DNA from: Muscardinus avellanarius
Lineage: Eukaryota; Chordata; Mammalia; Rodentia; Gliridae
Length of the DNA: 64,000 nt
Direction of reading: 5' to 3'
NCBI GenBank assembly: GCA_963383645.1
Contig: OY726567.1
Span: forward strand, 65,010,234-65,074,233
Part shown: one piece after another, positions 1 to 20,330 of the stretch
How positions within the stretch are numbered: position 1 is the stretch's first letter
How the letters are laid out: each line of letters begins with the position of its first letter
Notes under the pieces: model-generated
The model's input: only the letters and a program-made list of their open reading frames with translations
Database searches by the model: none
Told to the model about the DNA's origin: nothing
Position numbers and translations under genes: made by a program

Positions 1-99
1 GATAGGTGAGTGAAAAGTTAGCACGTGAATGAGGCCGTCCGCGTGGTCTTTCTGGTTGGGTACTAATGCGTCTCCTTTACAAAGGATCGGTGTTACTAG

Positions 100-4180
<4,081 letters not shown>

Positions 4181-4226
4181 ACATGCCCCTTCTAGGCTAG
4201 AGGATTGTCTAATTTTCTAGTCAGAT

Positions 4227-4232
4227 AATAAA
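4227..4232 (+). terminator. RPS9 polyadenylation signal AATAAA
   Basis: A canonical AATAAA lies 47 bp after the RPS9 stop codon. A short 3'UTR of this kind is usual for ribosomal protein genes; cleavage is expected near 4245-4255. Confidence 0.85.
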
Positions 4233-4249
4233 ATACGATCGACACTTTG

Positions 4250-5850
4250 GCACTGGTGTTTCTTGGTATGTTGTCTTCTCCTGGACACAGCCTTCTGTAG
4301 TGGGAGGCATGCTTGGGCCATGCTGGTTCAGAAGCTTGTGAACACCTCACTAAGTAGCTCAGGTTGGCCACGAACTGTGATCCTCCTGTCTTTCTTCCAA
4401 ATGCTGGGATTGCAAGGGTGCGCCACCATGCCCAGCTATTAATATTACTAGTGTGTGCCACCATGCCTGGCAATTTCTAAGTTTCCTGGGTGGGCTGAGA
4501 ATCATGTGAAGGGAGGCTGTGAGGTTTGAAGTCCCCGAGGCCACAGTCCTGCCTATGAGGATACTATATGGGGAGGGACATGGCTTCTTACCTGACAGCA
4601 CTAGACCCAGGGTTGCTCTGCTTGGACCAGCTGTGCTATGCATGCCTGTTTAGTTCTGCAGCCTATGAGCGCACAGAGCTCCAAGGGGAAGCTGGCCTAG
4701 GCTCTAGAGCCCCTTGGGGCCAGGATGCCCAGGGCTCAAGAGACATTGGCTGGATGCAGTTGGTAGAGGTCAGATTCCTGACATCAGATGGTCACAAGGT
4801 ACAGTTCTCCGCAACTCCCTTGCTTAGGATGCCTATTCCCTTCATGCCTCCTCTTTACCTGTCTCTGTTCCCCAGTCCCACCTGGCTCTAGGACCCTCAT
4901 GTGTGATGCCCATCTTTTTTTTCCTCTCATACTGAAGATGGAACTTGGGGGCATTCTACCTCTGAGTTGAACCAGGTATGGAGACACCGGTTTGTCTGTT
5001 TTGACAGCCTGAAGGGGAACTTCCTAGGAGAGCTTGTTCCTCAGCCAAACTGAGTTGGCTTTTTTGGGGGCCTGCACACAGTCCCCTCCTGTACCTCAGG
5101 GGTGTATGACACCCTTTCTCTTCCTGGCCTGGTCCTGTGAGCTCTGGGATCAGAGCTGGGGCCCAAGGGTCCTGCCTCCAGAGACTCCTGTGTTACTGGG
5201 GTTCTCTGGGCTCACCTGGGAGAGGCCCAGCTCTATCTTCCAAGTCTCAGAGGCAGGAGGGTAGCGTGCACGTGCGTGCGTGTGTGTGTGTGTGTGCGCG
5301 CACGTGTGTGTGGTGGGGGTGTCTTGGCACCGCCTCCTATGGCCCCTAGTAGTGCAGAGGAGTGATGCCCACCCAGAGACTGGCCAGACAGACACCTCTG
5401 GGCTATGGGTTGAAGGTAGGTTGGTCATTTGCCCACTCAGGAAAAGGGACAGTCCAAGGGAGAGAGCAGGCCCTGGGACCTTTCAGATCTGAGCTCCAGT
5501 TCATCCTCTGCCTGGCTGGTCCCTCCCCCTCACTGGACCCAAATCCAATGGTGGATGGATTGGACTGGGCCTTTGGGGCGCCCCAATTGCAGGCTAATTT
5601 AGAGACTGAGGCAGGGCATGCCTCTGTCCACACTTAAGCAGTGTAGACTTCTCCCGTCAGCCAGACAGCATCTCCCAACCAGTCCCCATGTGAGGTGCAA
5701 GTGCCAGGAATCCCAGAGCACAGGTGAAGTGGGCAGATCCTCCCTGGACTCAGACTGGAGCAGGCAGATGTGGCGACAAAGATTGAGACAGCTAGTGATT
5801 CAGCTGGCAAGTGTAGGGGAGTCGATCAGAGAAGATAGTAAGGTGAGCGT
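4250..5850. other. Spacer downstream of RPS9
   Basis: Contains antisense SINE fragments at about 4330-4436 and 4914-4970, a TG/GC dinucleotide run at about 5277-5312, and otherwise single-copy-looking sequence without a credible gene. The stretch at about 4795-4920 recurs in inverted orientation at 6085-6190. Confidence 0.55.
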
Positions 5851-6054
5851 ACCTGGACATGGTGGCACATGCTTGTAATCCCAGTACTTGGGAGGCTGAG
5901 ACAGGAGGATTGCAGGTTCACAGCCAGCATCAGCAACTTGTAAGGCCCTCTGCAACTTGGTGAGACCCTGTTTAAAAATAAAGAAGAGAAAGAGGAGCTG
6001 CAGTAGAGCTCAGAGGTAGAATGCCCCTGGGTTCCATCCTCAGTACCAGAAAAG

Positions 6055-6085
<31 letters not shown>
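5850..6085 (+). mobile_element. B1-dID type dimeric SINE, full length
   Basis: Left part (7SL/B1-like): 'ggcacatgcttgtaatccca', then 'gcaacttggtgagaccctg'. Right part (tRNA-Ala/ID-like): 'gtagagctcagaggtagaa' and 'gttccatcctcagtacc'. A run of about 27 A follows. It is a good type specimen for the main SINE of the window. The 3' poly-A abuts a segment homologous to 4795-4920. Confidence 0.85.
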
Positions 6086-6087
<2 letters not shown>

Positions 6088-6259
6088 TGGGCATCACACA
6101 TGAGGGTACTGGAGCCAGGTGGGACTGTGGAATGTAGAGACAGGTGAATAGGGGGCATGAAGTGGGTGGGCACCCTCAGCAAGAGAGTTGGAGCTGCTCT
6201 GAGAACTGGACGCCCTCAGGGCATCCCGGGTCAGGTCCACAGGGTTTCGTGCACCATCA

Positions 6260-8325
6260 AGTGTATTGGATTTTGTTGGGTAGGGGGTATTGGGCATTGA
6301 ACTCAGGGGTGTTGACCTCTGAGTTATACCTGCAGCCCTATTTACTTATTTGTGCCAACGATTGAACCCAGAGGCATTCTACCTCCAAGCTACAACCCTG
6401 GCTCCATTTAATTTCATTATTTTGTCTTTTTATGGTTCTGGGGATTGAACTCAGGCAGTCTACCTCTGAGCTATACCTTCAACCTTATTATTTTTATTTG
6501 GAAACAGAGTCTTGCTAAGTTGCTGAGGCTGGCCTTGAACCTGTGACTACAGGCATGACCTATTACGCTGGGCCTCATGGTATTTTTTATTTGGAAACAG
6601 GCTTTTGCTAAATTGTTGCGAGCCTTGCTGAATTGCTGAGGCTGGCTCAGAACCTATGATATTCCTGGTTTTTTGTTTGTTTGTTTGTGAGTCTGGAGAT
6701 AGAACCCAGAGGCATTTGACCTCCGAGCTACACCCCCTGCCCTATTTTTTATTCTTTATTTTGAAACCGTGTCTCACTGAGTTGCAGAGGGCCTCACTAA
6801 GTAGCTGAGGCTGTCCGCGAACCGCGATTCTCCAGTCTCAGCCTCCCGAATGCTGGGATTACAAGCGTGCGCCACCACACCCAGCTTGATATTCCTGGTT
6901 TTTTTTGTTGTTGTTGTTGTTTTGTTTTGTTTTTTTGTGGTACTGGGGTTCCTGGAAGCCCTTCTACCTCCGGGCTATACTCCCAGACCTATTTTTTATA
7001 TTTTTATTTGGAAACAGGGTCTCTTAAGCCAGCACGGCTGGCTTCGAATCTGCGCGATCCTCCTGTCTCCTCCCAAGTGCGGGGATTACAAGTGTGTGCC
7101 ACCATGCCCAGCAATATTCTGTTTTAACCTTGCAACTATTGGAATTTATAGGCATGTATGTACCATCATGCCTGGCTTATTTCTTCTTTTTTCGTAGTCT
7201 AGAAAAGTCTGTAGGTTTTTTTTTTGTTTTTTTTTTTTTTTTGCTGTACTGGGGATGGAACCCAGGGGAATTCTACCTCTGAGCTACACCCCCAGCTCTA
7301 TTTTGAAACAGCGTCTCACTGAGTTGCAAAGGGCCTCATTAAGTAGTCGCTGAGGCTGTCCTTGAACCACGTTACTTCTGTCTCAGCCTCCCGAATGTTG
7401 AGATTACAAGCATGTGCCACCACGCCTGACCAGTTTGGAGTATTTGTATCTGCCATGATAGCATAAGTGTTTAGGAGAAATCACCAGCAGTTTCCTGAAC
7501 TGCTTTTTCCATTGGGGAAACATTTTAAATTACAAATTCAAAGTGTATGATATAATTCAGATTCTTTTTTTGTACTGGAATTGAAGCCAGGGGCATTCTA
7601 CCTCTGAGTTACACCCCCAGCCTTACTTTATTTTTTATTTTGAAGTAGTCTTACTAAGTCCTGAGACTGGTCTCGAACTTGTGATCCTCCTGTCTCAGCC
7701 TTTCAGGTACTGGGATGACAGTTGTGGGTCATCACGCCTGGAGATTCAGATTTGTTTGTTATTCATTTTCATGTCCACTTAGTAAGTGTGTATGTGGGGA
7801 CTTGCTGTTTTATCTATATTTTCTAATATGTTGCCATAAAACCGTACATGTGTTCTGTTATCTTTTTAAAATATTTGCAGGATCTGTCATGCTATCCATT
7901 GCCTCTTTGGGTTTCTTTTGGTACTGGGGATCGAGCACAGGGGCACTCTATCTCTAAGCTATACCCCGATCCTTTTTATTTTTAAAATTGTTTTACTTTA
8001 TTATTTTTTTTGTGGTGCTGGAGATTGTACACAGGGCAATAATTTTTATTTTGAAACAAGATCTTGCTAGGTTGATGAGATTCTCACTACTGCTGAGGCT
8101 GTCTTTAAACCTGTGATCCTCCCATCTCAGCCTCCCAAGTACTAGGATTACAGGAGTGTGCCACTACACTAGGCCTGTTTTGTTTTTGTTTTTTTTTTTT
8201 AAATAGGGTCTCACTAGGTTGCTGAGTCTCAATACATTATTGAGGCTGTCCTTGAACCTGCGGTCCTCCTTTCTGAGTCTCTCAAGTACTGGGATTAAAG
8301 GCATGTGCCACCACACCTAGCTGTC
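6260..8325 (-). mobile_element. Tract of antisense B1-dID SINEs
   Basis: Tandemly inserted minus-orientation copies at about 6272-6340, 6430-6570, 6668-6886, 6898-7112, 7208-7430, 7565-7740, 8000-8175 and 8185-8323. Unique stretches remain at about 7430-7560 and 7740-7920. The 6898-7112 copy is of a distinct subfamily: its ID half reads 'ggttcctggaagcccttcta' and it has an 'aagccagcacggctggctt' core. Confidence 0.75.
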
Positions 8326-8351
8326 CATGACCTTATCCCATGTATTGAAAT

Positions 8352-8592
8352 GTGTACTAAGCTGGGTATGGTGGCACGTGCTTGTAATCCCAGCATTTGG
8401 GAGGCTGAGACAGGAGGATCTGGGTTCACAGCCAGCCTCAGCTACTTAGGGAGGCCCTCTGCAACTTAGTGAGACCCTGTTTCAAAATAAAGAATAAAAA
8501 ATAGGGCTGGGGGTGTAGCTCCTCGAAGGTAGAATGCCCGTAGGTTCCATCCATCCCCAGTACCACCAAAAAAAAAAAAAAAAAAAAAAAAA
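8352..8592 (+). mobile_element. B1-dID SINE, plus orientation
   Basis: 'agctgggtatggtggcacg' left end, 'tgagaccctgtttcaaaata' junction, 'taggttccatccatccccag' ID part and an A run of about 26. Apparently full length. Confidence 0.8.
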
Positions 8593-8694
8593 AGTAACAA
8601 GTTCTTTTTTCTTCAGTAGTTTATCTTATTATTCCTTTCTGTTAACCTTCATTTGGAATAATTTGCTATCCATTTTTTAACTTCCTGATACCAT

Positions 8695-8718
8695 ATTTTA
8701 CTTCACCGGTTTGTGTAG

Positions 8719-8749
<31 letters not shown>

Positions 8750-10835
8750 TGGTATTGGGGATTGAACCCAGGGGTGTTCTGTGTCTGAGCTACAGGTTCT
8801 TGCTAGGTTGTAGAGTCTTGCTAAATTGTTGAGGCTGGCCTTGCACCTGTGATTCTTTTGTTTCAGCCTCCTCATTAATTCAGTGGTTTATTTATTTGTG
8901 TGTGGTACTGCAGATTGAATCCAAGGGCATCCTACTTCCAACCTACACTCCGAGACCTTTTTATTGTTTATTTTATTTTATTGTTTCAATATTTTTGGCA
9001 GTATTTGAGATTAAACTCAGGGGAATTCAAACCCTGAGCTATACCCCCAGCCCCATTTTTTCCCCTTCCTTCCTTCTTTCTTTCCTTCCTTCTTCCCTCT
9101 CTCTCCCCCCTCATCCCTTTTCTTTCTCTCTCTGTTTTTGTGGTACTGGAGATGGAACCAGGTGCTTTCTATCTCTGGGCTATACTCCCAGGCCTATTTT
9201 ATAATTTCTTTGAAAACAGGGTCTCACTACATTGCTGAGAGCCTCACTAGCTGAGGCTGGCTTCGAACCTGCACAATCCTTCTGTCTCAGCCTCCCAAGT
9301 ACTGGGATTACAAACAGAGCTCTACCACAACTGGTTTTTCCTTTATTTTGAAAAAAAGTCTCAGTTGTAAAGGGACTCACTAAGTAGCTGAGGCTGGATT
9401 CAAATCCGCTATCCTCCTGTCTCAGCCTCCCAAGTACTGGGATCATAGGTGTGTGCCACCATACTCAGTTTAGTTCACTCTCTTCCTTTTTTCCTGTGTG
9501 TGTGGTGTGTGTTTGTGTGTATTTGTATGTGTGTTACTGGGGATAGAACCCAGGGGCATTCTACCTCTGAGCTACACACACAGCCCTATTTTATTATTTA
9601 TATGGAAATAGGGCCTGGCTAAATTGCTAAGGGCCTTACTCTTAAATTGCTAAGAGCCTTACTCTTGTTAAGAGCTGAGGCTGGCCGTGAACCTGTGATC
9701 CTCCTGTCTCAGCCTCCCAAACACTGGGATTACAGGTGTCCACCACATTGAAGAGTTAGTTCACTGCTTTATAAGATGTGTTTCCTAATCATTTCTGTTT
9801 TTTTTGCAGAGGGTTTGGGCGTGTGCTGGACATTGACCCCAGGGACATTTTACTTCTGAGCTACACTCCCATCCTTTTTTTAAAATTAATTAATTAATTT
9901 ATTTATTTATTTAGCGGTACTGGAGATGGAACCCCGGGGCATTCATTCTACCTCTGAGCTGCACCCCCAGCCCTATTTTTATTCTTTATTTTGAAACAGG
10001 GTCTCACTGAGTTGCAAAGGGCCTCACTAAGTAGCTGAGGCTGGCTGCTAACTGACATCCTCCTCCCATCTCAGCTTCCTAAATGCTGGGATTACAAGCG
10101 TGTGCCACCAAGCCCGGCTTGATTTTTTAAAAATAATATAATATTATCATTTTAAAAAGCCTGAATTTATTTGTTTAACAAAGAATACAAGTTTTAGAGG
10201 AAGAACTCCAAGGAAATAGTAATCTTATTATTCCTTTTTGTTAACCTTCATTTGGAATAATTTGCTATCCATTTTTCAGTCCCAGCCTTAAACTCACTGG
10301 GATTAGTGCCTTGGGTGGCCCTGCTCTATCAAACCCCCTAGATCATTGATTAAAAAAAATTTTTTTAAATAATTTATTGGTTTTGTTTTTTTTAGTACTG
10401 GGGATGGAACCCAGGGGCATTCCACCTCCGAGCTATACCCAGCACTATTTTTTAAACTTTTTATTTATTTTTTTGAAAAAGGGTCTCACTGAGTTGTGAA
10501 GGATGTCACTAAGTAGCGGGGGCTGTCTGCGAACCATGATACTCCAGTCTCTGCCTCCCTAATGCTGGGATTACAAGTGTGTGCCACCCCAAGCCCTTTT
10601 TAAAAATTTTTGTTAAGCTGTGCATAGTGACCTGTCTCAGCTACCCAAATGCTGGAATTACAAGCATGTGCCCCCATGCCTGGTAAGCATTATTTTACTT
10701 TTTATTTTGAACCAGGCTCTCCCTAAGTGGTAGGGGCCTCAGTAATTTGCCGACACTGACCCAAAACAAGCAATCCTCCTGTCTCCGCCTCCCAAGTACT
10801 GGGATTACAAGTGTGCACCACCACACCTGAACTTA
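8695..10835 (-). mobile_element. Second tract of antisense SINEs
   Basis: Minus-orientation copies at about 8700-8880 (with a GT microsatellite at 8717-8750), 9135-9335, 9340-9470, 9500-9755, 9910-10122, 10375-10590 and 10700-10830, plus ID fragments at 8895-9060. A CT-rich run (TTCC/TCTC) lies at about 9060-9135. About 60 unique bases at 10217-10280 repeat 8617-8677. Confidence 0.7.
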
Positions 10836-10997
10836 AAAAAGGTTCTGTCTTAGGTTTGGTTCTCATATCACTCATTGATTATTGGGAAATCTGTAGCTTT
10901 ATTTTCAAACATAAAAAAACTGAGACCCAGAAATTTCTGGAATCTCTGGAGGGCTGTCAGGTAACACAGCCGGCTGAGGGTCATCAATCCGCCTCCT

Positions 10998-16383
<5,386 letters not shown>

Positions 16384-16900
16384 GGCGTGCCCTCCCAGTG
16401 GTCTGGTGTGCAGAGGGTGTAGGCCACTGTGCTGGCCAGGAAGGACAGACAAATGGGTTGTGGCCACTTAGAGGCTGGGTTCTCTTAGTCATGTGGTTAT
16501 CACATCAGCAGCCTCACAGAAAGAGGAAGTACTCCCCAGCAATCTCTGGTTTCCCCAGGCCAGTGGCTGAGATGGGCTCAACCTCTTTGCAGACCCTTCA
16601 GATGGAATGTGGTTCCTCACACCTCACTTTCTATCTGCCTGTCTGTCCTGAATGTTGACCAGGACTTAGTGGCAAATGCACCTGGTGCTTCCTGAGCGGC
16701 TCCTTCCAGGTGAGGAGATACAGGCCAGTCCTTCCTCTCAGAGCCTCCCCATGGGTCCCTCTCTTCCTCCACCCTGTCCATCTGCACAGCACTGTGGGGT
16801 CCCACCATGGCCAGTCATCAGCCCCGCCCTGGAGATGCTTGCGGGGAAGATGCAGGCCCTGCTGCAGGTGGACGCAGAGCAGCAGAGACGCTGAGCACTG
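16384..16900 (-). promoter_or_regulatory. Conserved 5' flank of receptor 1
   Basis: The 450-500 bp before the receptor 1 start codon is kept, with substitutions, before receptor 3 (44087-44600), receptor 2 (31365-31750) and, inverted, receptor 4 (61490-61941). It includes a GGAAGT-type Ets-like core ('gaaagaggaagtact', near 16520). No TATA box is evident, as expected for PU.1/Ets-driven myeloid genes. Conservation may reflect duplication alone. Confidence 0.35.
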
Positions 16901-17194
16901 ACGCGCAGCTCACCTGGAGCTCCGTCCCGGGTGAGCACAGAGACAGGTGCAGGGAGGCAGGATGGAAACTGGCTCTTGTCCTGGCTCTGTCTCTGGGTTT
17001 CCTCTGCTGAACAGTCCCCTGTGTGGGCTTCCTCTTCTCAGTAAGGATCCCACCCCCTCCCTGGGAACAGACTTCTGAGCCCTTCTGGCCTCCTCACTGG
17101 CACTGTTTCTTGGGCAGGGCTGTCCTGATTGCAGTGGGGCTGCCGTCTTCTTCTTCTTCTCCTTCTTCTCCTTCTCCTTCTTCTCCTTTTTTTT

Positions 17195-18012
17195 TTTCCA
17201 GACTGGGGATTGAACCTAGAGGCATTTTACCTCCGAGCTATAACAGGGACTCACTAAGATGCAGAGGGCCTCACAAGTTGCTGAGGCTGGCCATGCACCA
17301 CCACGCCCAGCTGCTGGCTTCTATTTAATGCCAGCTTTTCCTTTCCTGCCCACATGTCTTCAGCATCTGTATCTAGTCTCAGCCTCAGCTTCCTCATTTG
17401 GAGGCTGTTATCCTGCACCTCAGTTCCCAGAATCGTGGGTCAGTGGTGCCTGAGACACAAGAGACTGAGCCATGGTTAATTTCCCAACCCCAGTAAACAT
17501 GGATCCAGAAGCCGGGCCTGGTGACTCACACTTGTAATCCCAAGATTTGGGAGGCTGAGACAGAAGGATCGCAGTTCGTGGCCAACCTCAGCTACTTAAT
17601 GAGGCCCTTTGCAACTCAGTGAGACCCTGTTTCAAAATAAAGAATGAGATAGAGCTGCAGATGTAACTCGAAGGTAGAATGTCCCTGGGTTCTACCCCCA
17701 GTACAGCAAACAAACAAACAAACAAACAAACAAACAAACAAACAAAAACATGGCTGTGGGATGTGAGAGGCTCATGGTGTTGGACAGTGTATGTGCCCAC
17801 TGAAGGTCCCTGCAGCTGGGCATGATGCTGCCTGCCTGTAATCCCAGTACTTGGGAGGATCAAGGTTCAAGGTCAGCCTCAGTAACTTAATAAGACCAAC
17901 AACTTCCCGAGACCCTGTTTCAAAAAAAAAAAAAAAATCAATGCACCTGGGGATGTATCTTGGTGGTAGAATGGCCCTAGGTTCAATTTCTAGCACTAAA
18001 GGACAAAAAGAA
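17195..18012 (+). mobile_element. SINE group upstream of receptor 1
   Basis: Contains a TCT/CTT microsatellite (17141-17190), an antisense SINE fragment (17195-17315), a plus SINE at 17508-17748 ending in (CAAA)n, and a plus SINE at 17815-18012. The same elements recur at 44865-45700, and inverted at 60000-60490, so they predate both duplications. Confidence 0.75.
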
Positions 18013-18216
18013 AAAAAAAATTCAAGCAGGCAACAGATTGAGTTAGAAATAGGGCCCTGAGTGACTATTTGGATTCAGAGAGGGTGGGTCAGGGCCCCTC
18101 ACCTGAGACCCTGAGCTCCCTCAGCCACCTCCCGGCTGGGATGCTCTGGGAGCTCAGCTCATGGCAGCTTGACTGGAGCTCTGAACAATGTTAGTGTAAA
18201 GATCTGGTGTCCTCCC

Positions 18217-19278
18217 CTGAGACCTGGAATCCAGGGGTCTCTGGGTAAGGACCACATCTGGGGGCTATTCCAGTAATAGCCATAGCATCTGAACGTACAC
18301 CTGTGGCTGGAGGTCCTGGGGCTCACAGGAACAGGGCTGGACCCATCCATTGGGTTGTCTCTCTGAGAGTCCTTGGCCCAGGAGAGCTGTGTTCTTCTCC
18401 CTTGATCAGAATGAACCTGTCATGTCTCTGCCTTGAGCCACACTGGAGGGTCACATTCCCCCTGAGGCCACCACAGGGCTGGGCAGCGCTGAAAGGCTGC
18501 GTGGGCACAGGCTCCAAGGACAGGAGGAGGCAGGTGTTAAATGGGCTCACCCCCCACATCATCCCCAGGGCTGGCTGTGAGTGGGGGCACCTGAGGACAG
18601 ACCCCCATCCTGAGGGTGGGACTGGGACCCCGAGTGTCCTGTTACCTGCCCCCACTAGCTCCAGGGGTCACTGTGCTCTGACCAGCCAGCGGGGCTGTAA
18701 TAGTGACAGCGATATCACCCTGCGGCGCTCTGTCATGGATGATGGAGAAGTTGGTCTTGTTCCTGGGCTCCAGTGTCATCTCTTTGCATAATGGCGTTGG
18801 ACTTCCTTCCTTATTGAGACAGAATTTCTTGTTTCCTAATATCCTCGGAAGCCACATGGTCACTGGCCTCCCCAAGGCGATCAAAGAGCCTGGCTCAGCC
18901 CAGTGGGTGCGCTTGAGGAGGGTGTAAGGTGATCCCAGGCAGGATTCCAGAACAGTCCCTTCTTAGATCCCAGCTCAGCCCTTGGCCCCTCCCCATAGAT
19001 CACTCTGAGCCCTCGCACTGTTTTCTGTCTTGAGACCTCAGGGGCTGGGCTGGGGCAGGATGTCGGTCCTGGGGGAAGACTCAGCTGCAGCTCCTGGGGA
19101 CTCTGTCCCAGACTCAGCCCTGGAAGAGAGCCAGTGTGAGGGGTTTGCATCCCGGTGCAGGGGCTGAGTGTTTTCCATTTGGGCTGCTTGAGCCCTGAGT
19201 CCCTCCTCTCCCTGCCTATGTCCCCTCCTGCTTTCTACACTGACTGAGGCAGAGGAGGACAGGGCGGGTGGACGCCAT
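18217..19278 (-). pseudogene. Two-Ig LILR-like pseudogene, copy a
   Basis: Remnant of a D1-D2 receptor on the minus strand: ATG exon at 19278 (MASTRPVLLCL, donor replaced by TCAGTG), second signal exon near 19125-19090 (LSLGQSPQELQ, donor CT instead of GT), D1 18926-18646 and D2 18510-18217. Lesions: D1 acceptor reads ACCTTAC, the first cysteine is lost (MWLP for MWCE), a frameshift turns YRCHYY into GDIAVTI, the D2 acceptor is CCTTGG, and the D2 donor is GGGAGG. Dead beyond doubt. It shares several lesions with the copies at 45913-46974 and 58884-59786, so inactivation preceded duplication. Confidence 0.85.
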
Positions 19279-19279
19279 G

Positions 19280-20081
19280 CCACCTGCTCTGAGTGCTGCT
19301 GCTTAACGGGAGGAGACCGCAGGGCCCGCAGGACAGAGCCTGGAAGCTGTGGGTGAGAGCTGCTGCCGCCCACTGGGCTCCAGAGCTGTGCAGCCACAGA
19401 TGGGGATGGCTCCTGCCTGCCTGGCTCTGCTTTCCCCACAGAGGAGCTCAGGAGGCTCCAGGCCCCACAGAGACTTCTCAGCCCAGTGGTGAGGTCCGCA
19501 GGGTTGCAAGCCTCTTCCTGCTTGGCTGAAGCCCACTTCACCACAGCAGGACCCAGGCTCCAGCCTGCAAGGCTCGACTTGAACCATGACACTTATCTTC
19601 TCAGAGGGTCCTGGAAGGGAATTTAATGTCTTTCATTGATCAGTTTGAATATAAGGTGCTACTGGCGGGTTCATTGCAGACTCAGATAAATATAATGAGC
19701 CTGTGCTTGGCACAAACTCCTAATCCCAGTATTTGGAAGCTGAGACTAGAGGATTGCAGTTTTGAGGCCATTTTCAATAATTAGGGAGGCCCTCAGAAAC
19801 TTTGCAAGACCCTGCTTAAACAAAAATAAAATACAATAGGGCTCGAGCCAGGTGTGGTGACGCACACTTGTAATCCCCGTGCTTGGGAGGCAGAGACAGG
19901 AGGATCACGCAGGTTCGAAGCCAGCCGTGCTGGCTTAAGAGACCCTGTTTCTAAATAAAAAGTATAAAATAGGTCTGGGAGTGTAGCCCGGAGGTAGAAG
20001 CGTTCCATCCCCAGGTACCACCAAAAAAAAAAAAAAAAAAAGAAAGGGCTGGGGGTTGGAATGCCCCAGGGTTTGATCCTC

Positions 20082-20121
<40 letters not shown>

Positions 20122-20330
20122 CCTCATGGTTCAGATAGACCACTTCCTTGCACTCGGAGGACTGCACCCCAGATGAAGGGCAGCACATCTTGGCGGGAGC
20201 CTGTGGTGGCACATAACCTCCCCCATCAGCCTGTCTTCCTTCTTAGTTGCTTGTCTCAGGGATTTTCTTCCTTCCTTCTGAAGGAATGCAGGAAGAGGAA
20301 TCTAAGATATTGACAATATTAGCATATGGA
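19280..20330. other. 5' flank of pseudogene a with SINEs
   Basis: 19300-19640 is homologous, inverted, to 58630-58850. Plus SINEs follow at about 19690-19840 and 19848-20045 (palindromic-core subfamily), then an ID fragment ending in (CA)n at 20086-20118. No gene seen. Confidence 0.6.

Noticed and set aside
8498..8570. tRNA-like A/B boxes in the ID halves of SINEs, possible tRNA genes
   Set aside because: They are the tRNA-Ala-derived SINE portion, always joined to a B1-like left part and a poly-A tail; no complete cloverleaf was evident.
19038..19592. 184-codon minus-strand frame conserved exactly at 46734-47288
   Set aside because: Identity is explained by the recent tandem duplication. 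It overlaps dead signal exons of the pseudogene, and the inverted copy is not open.
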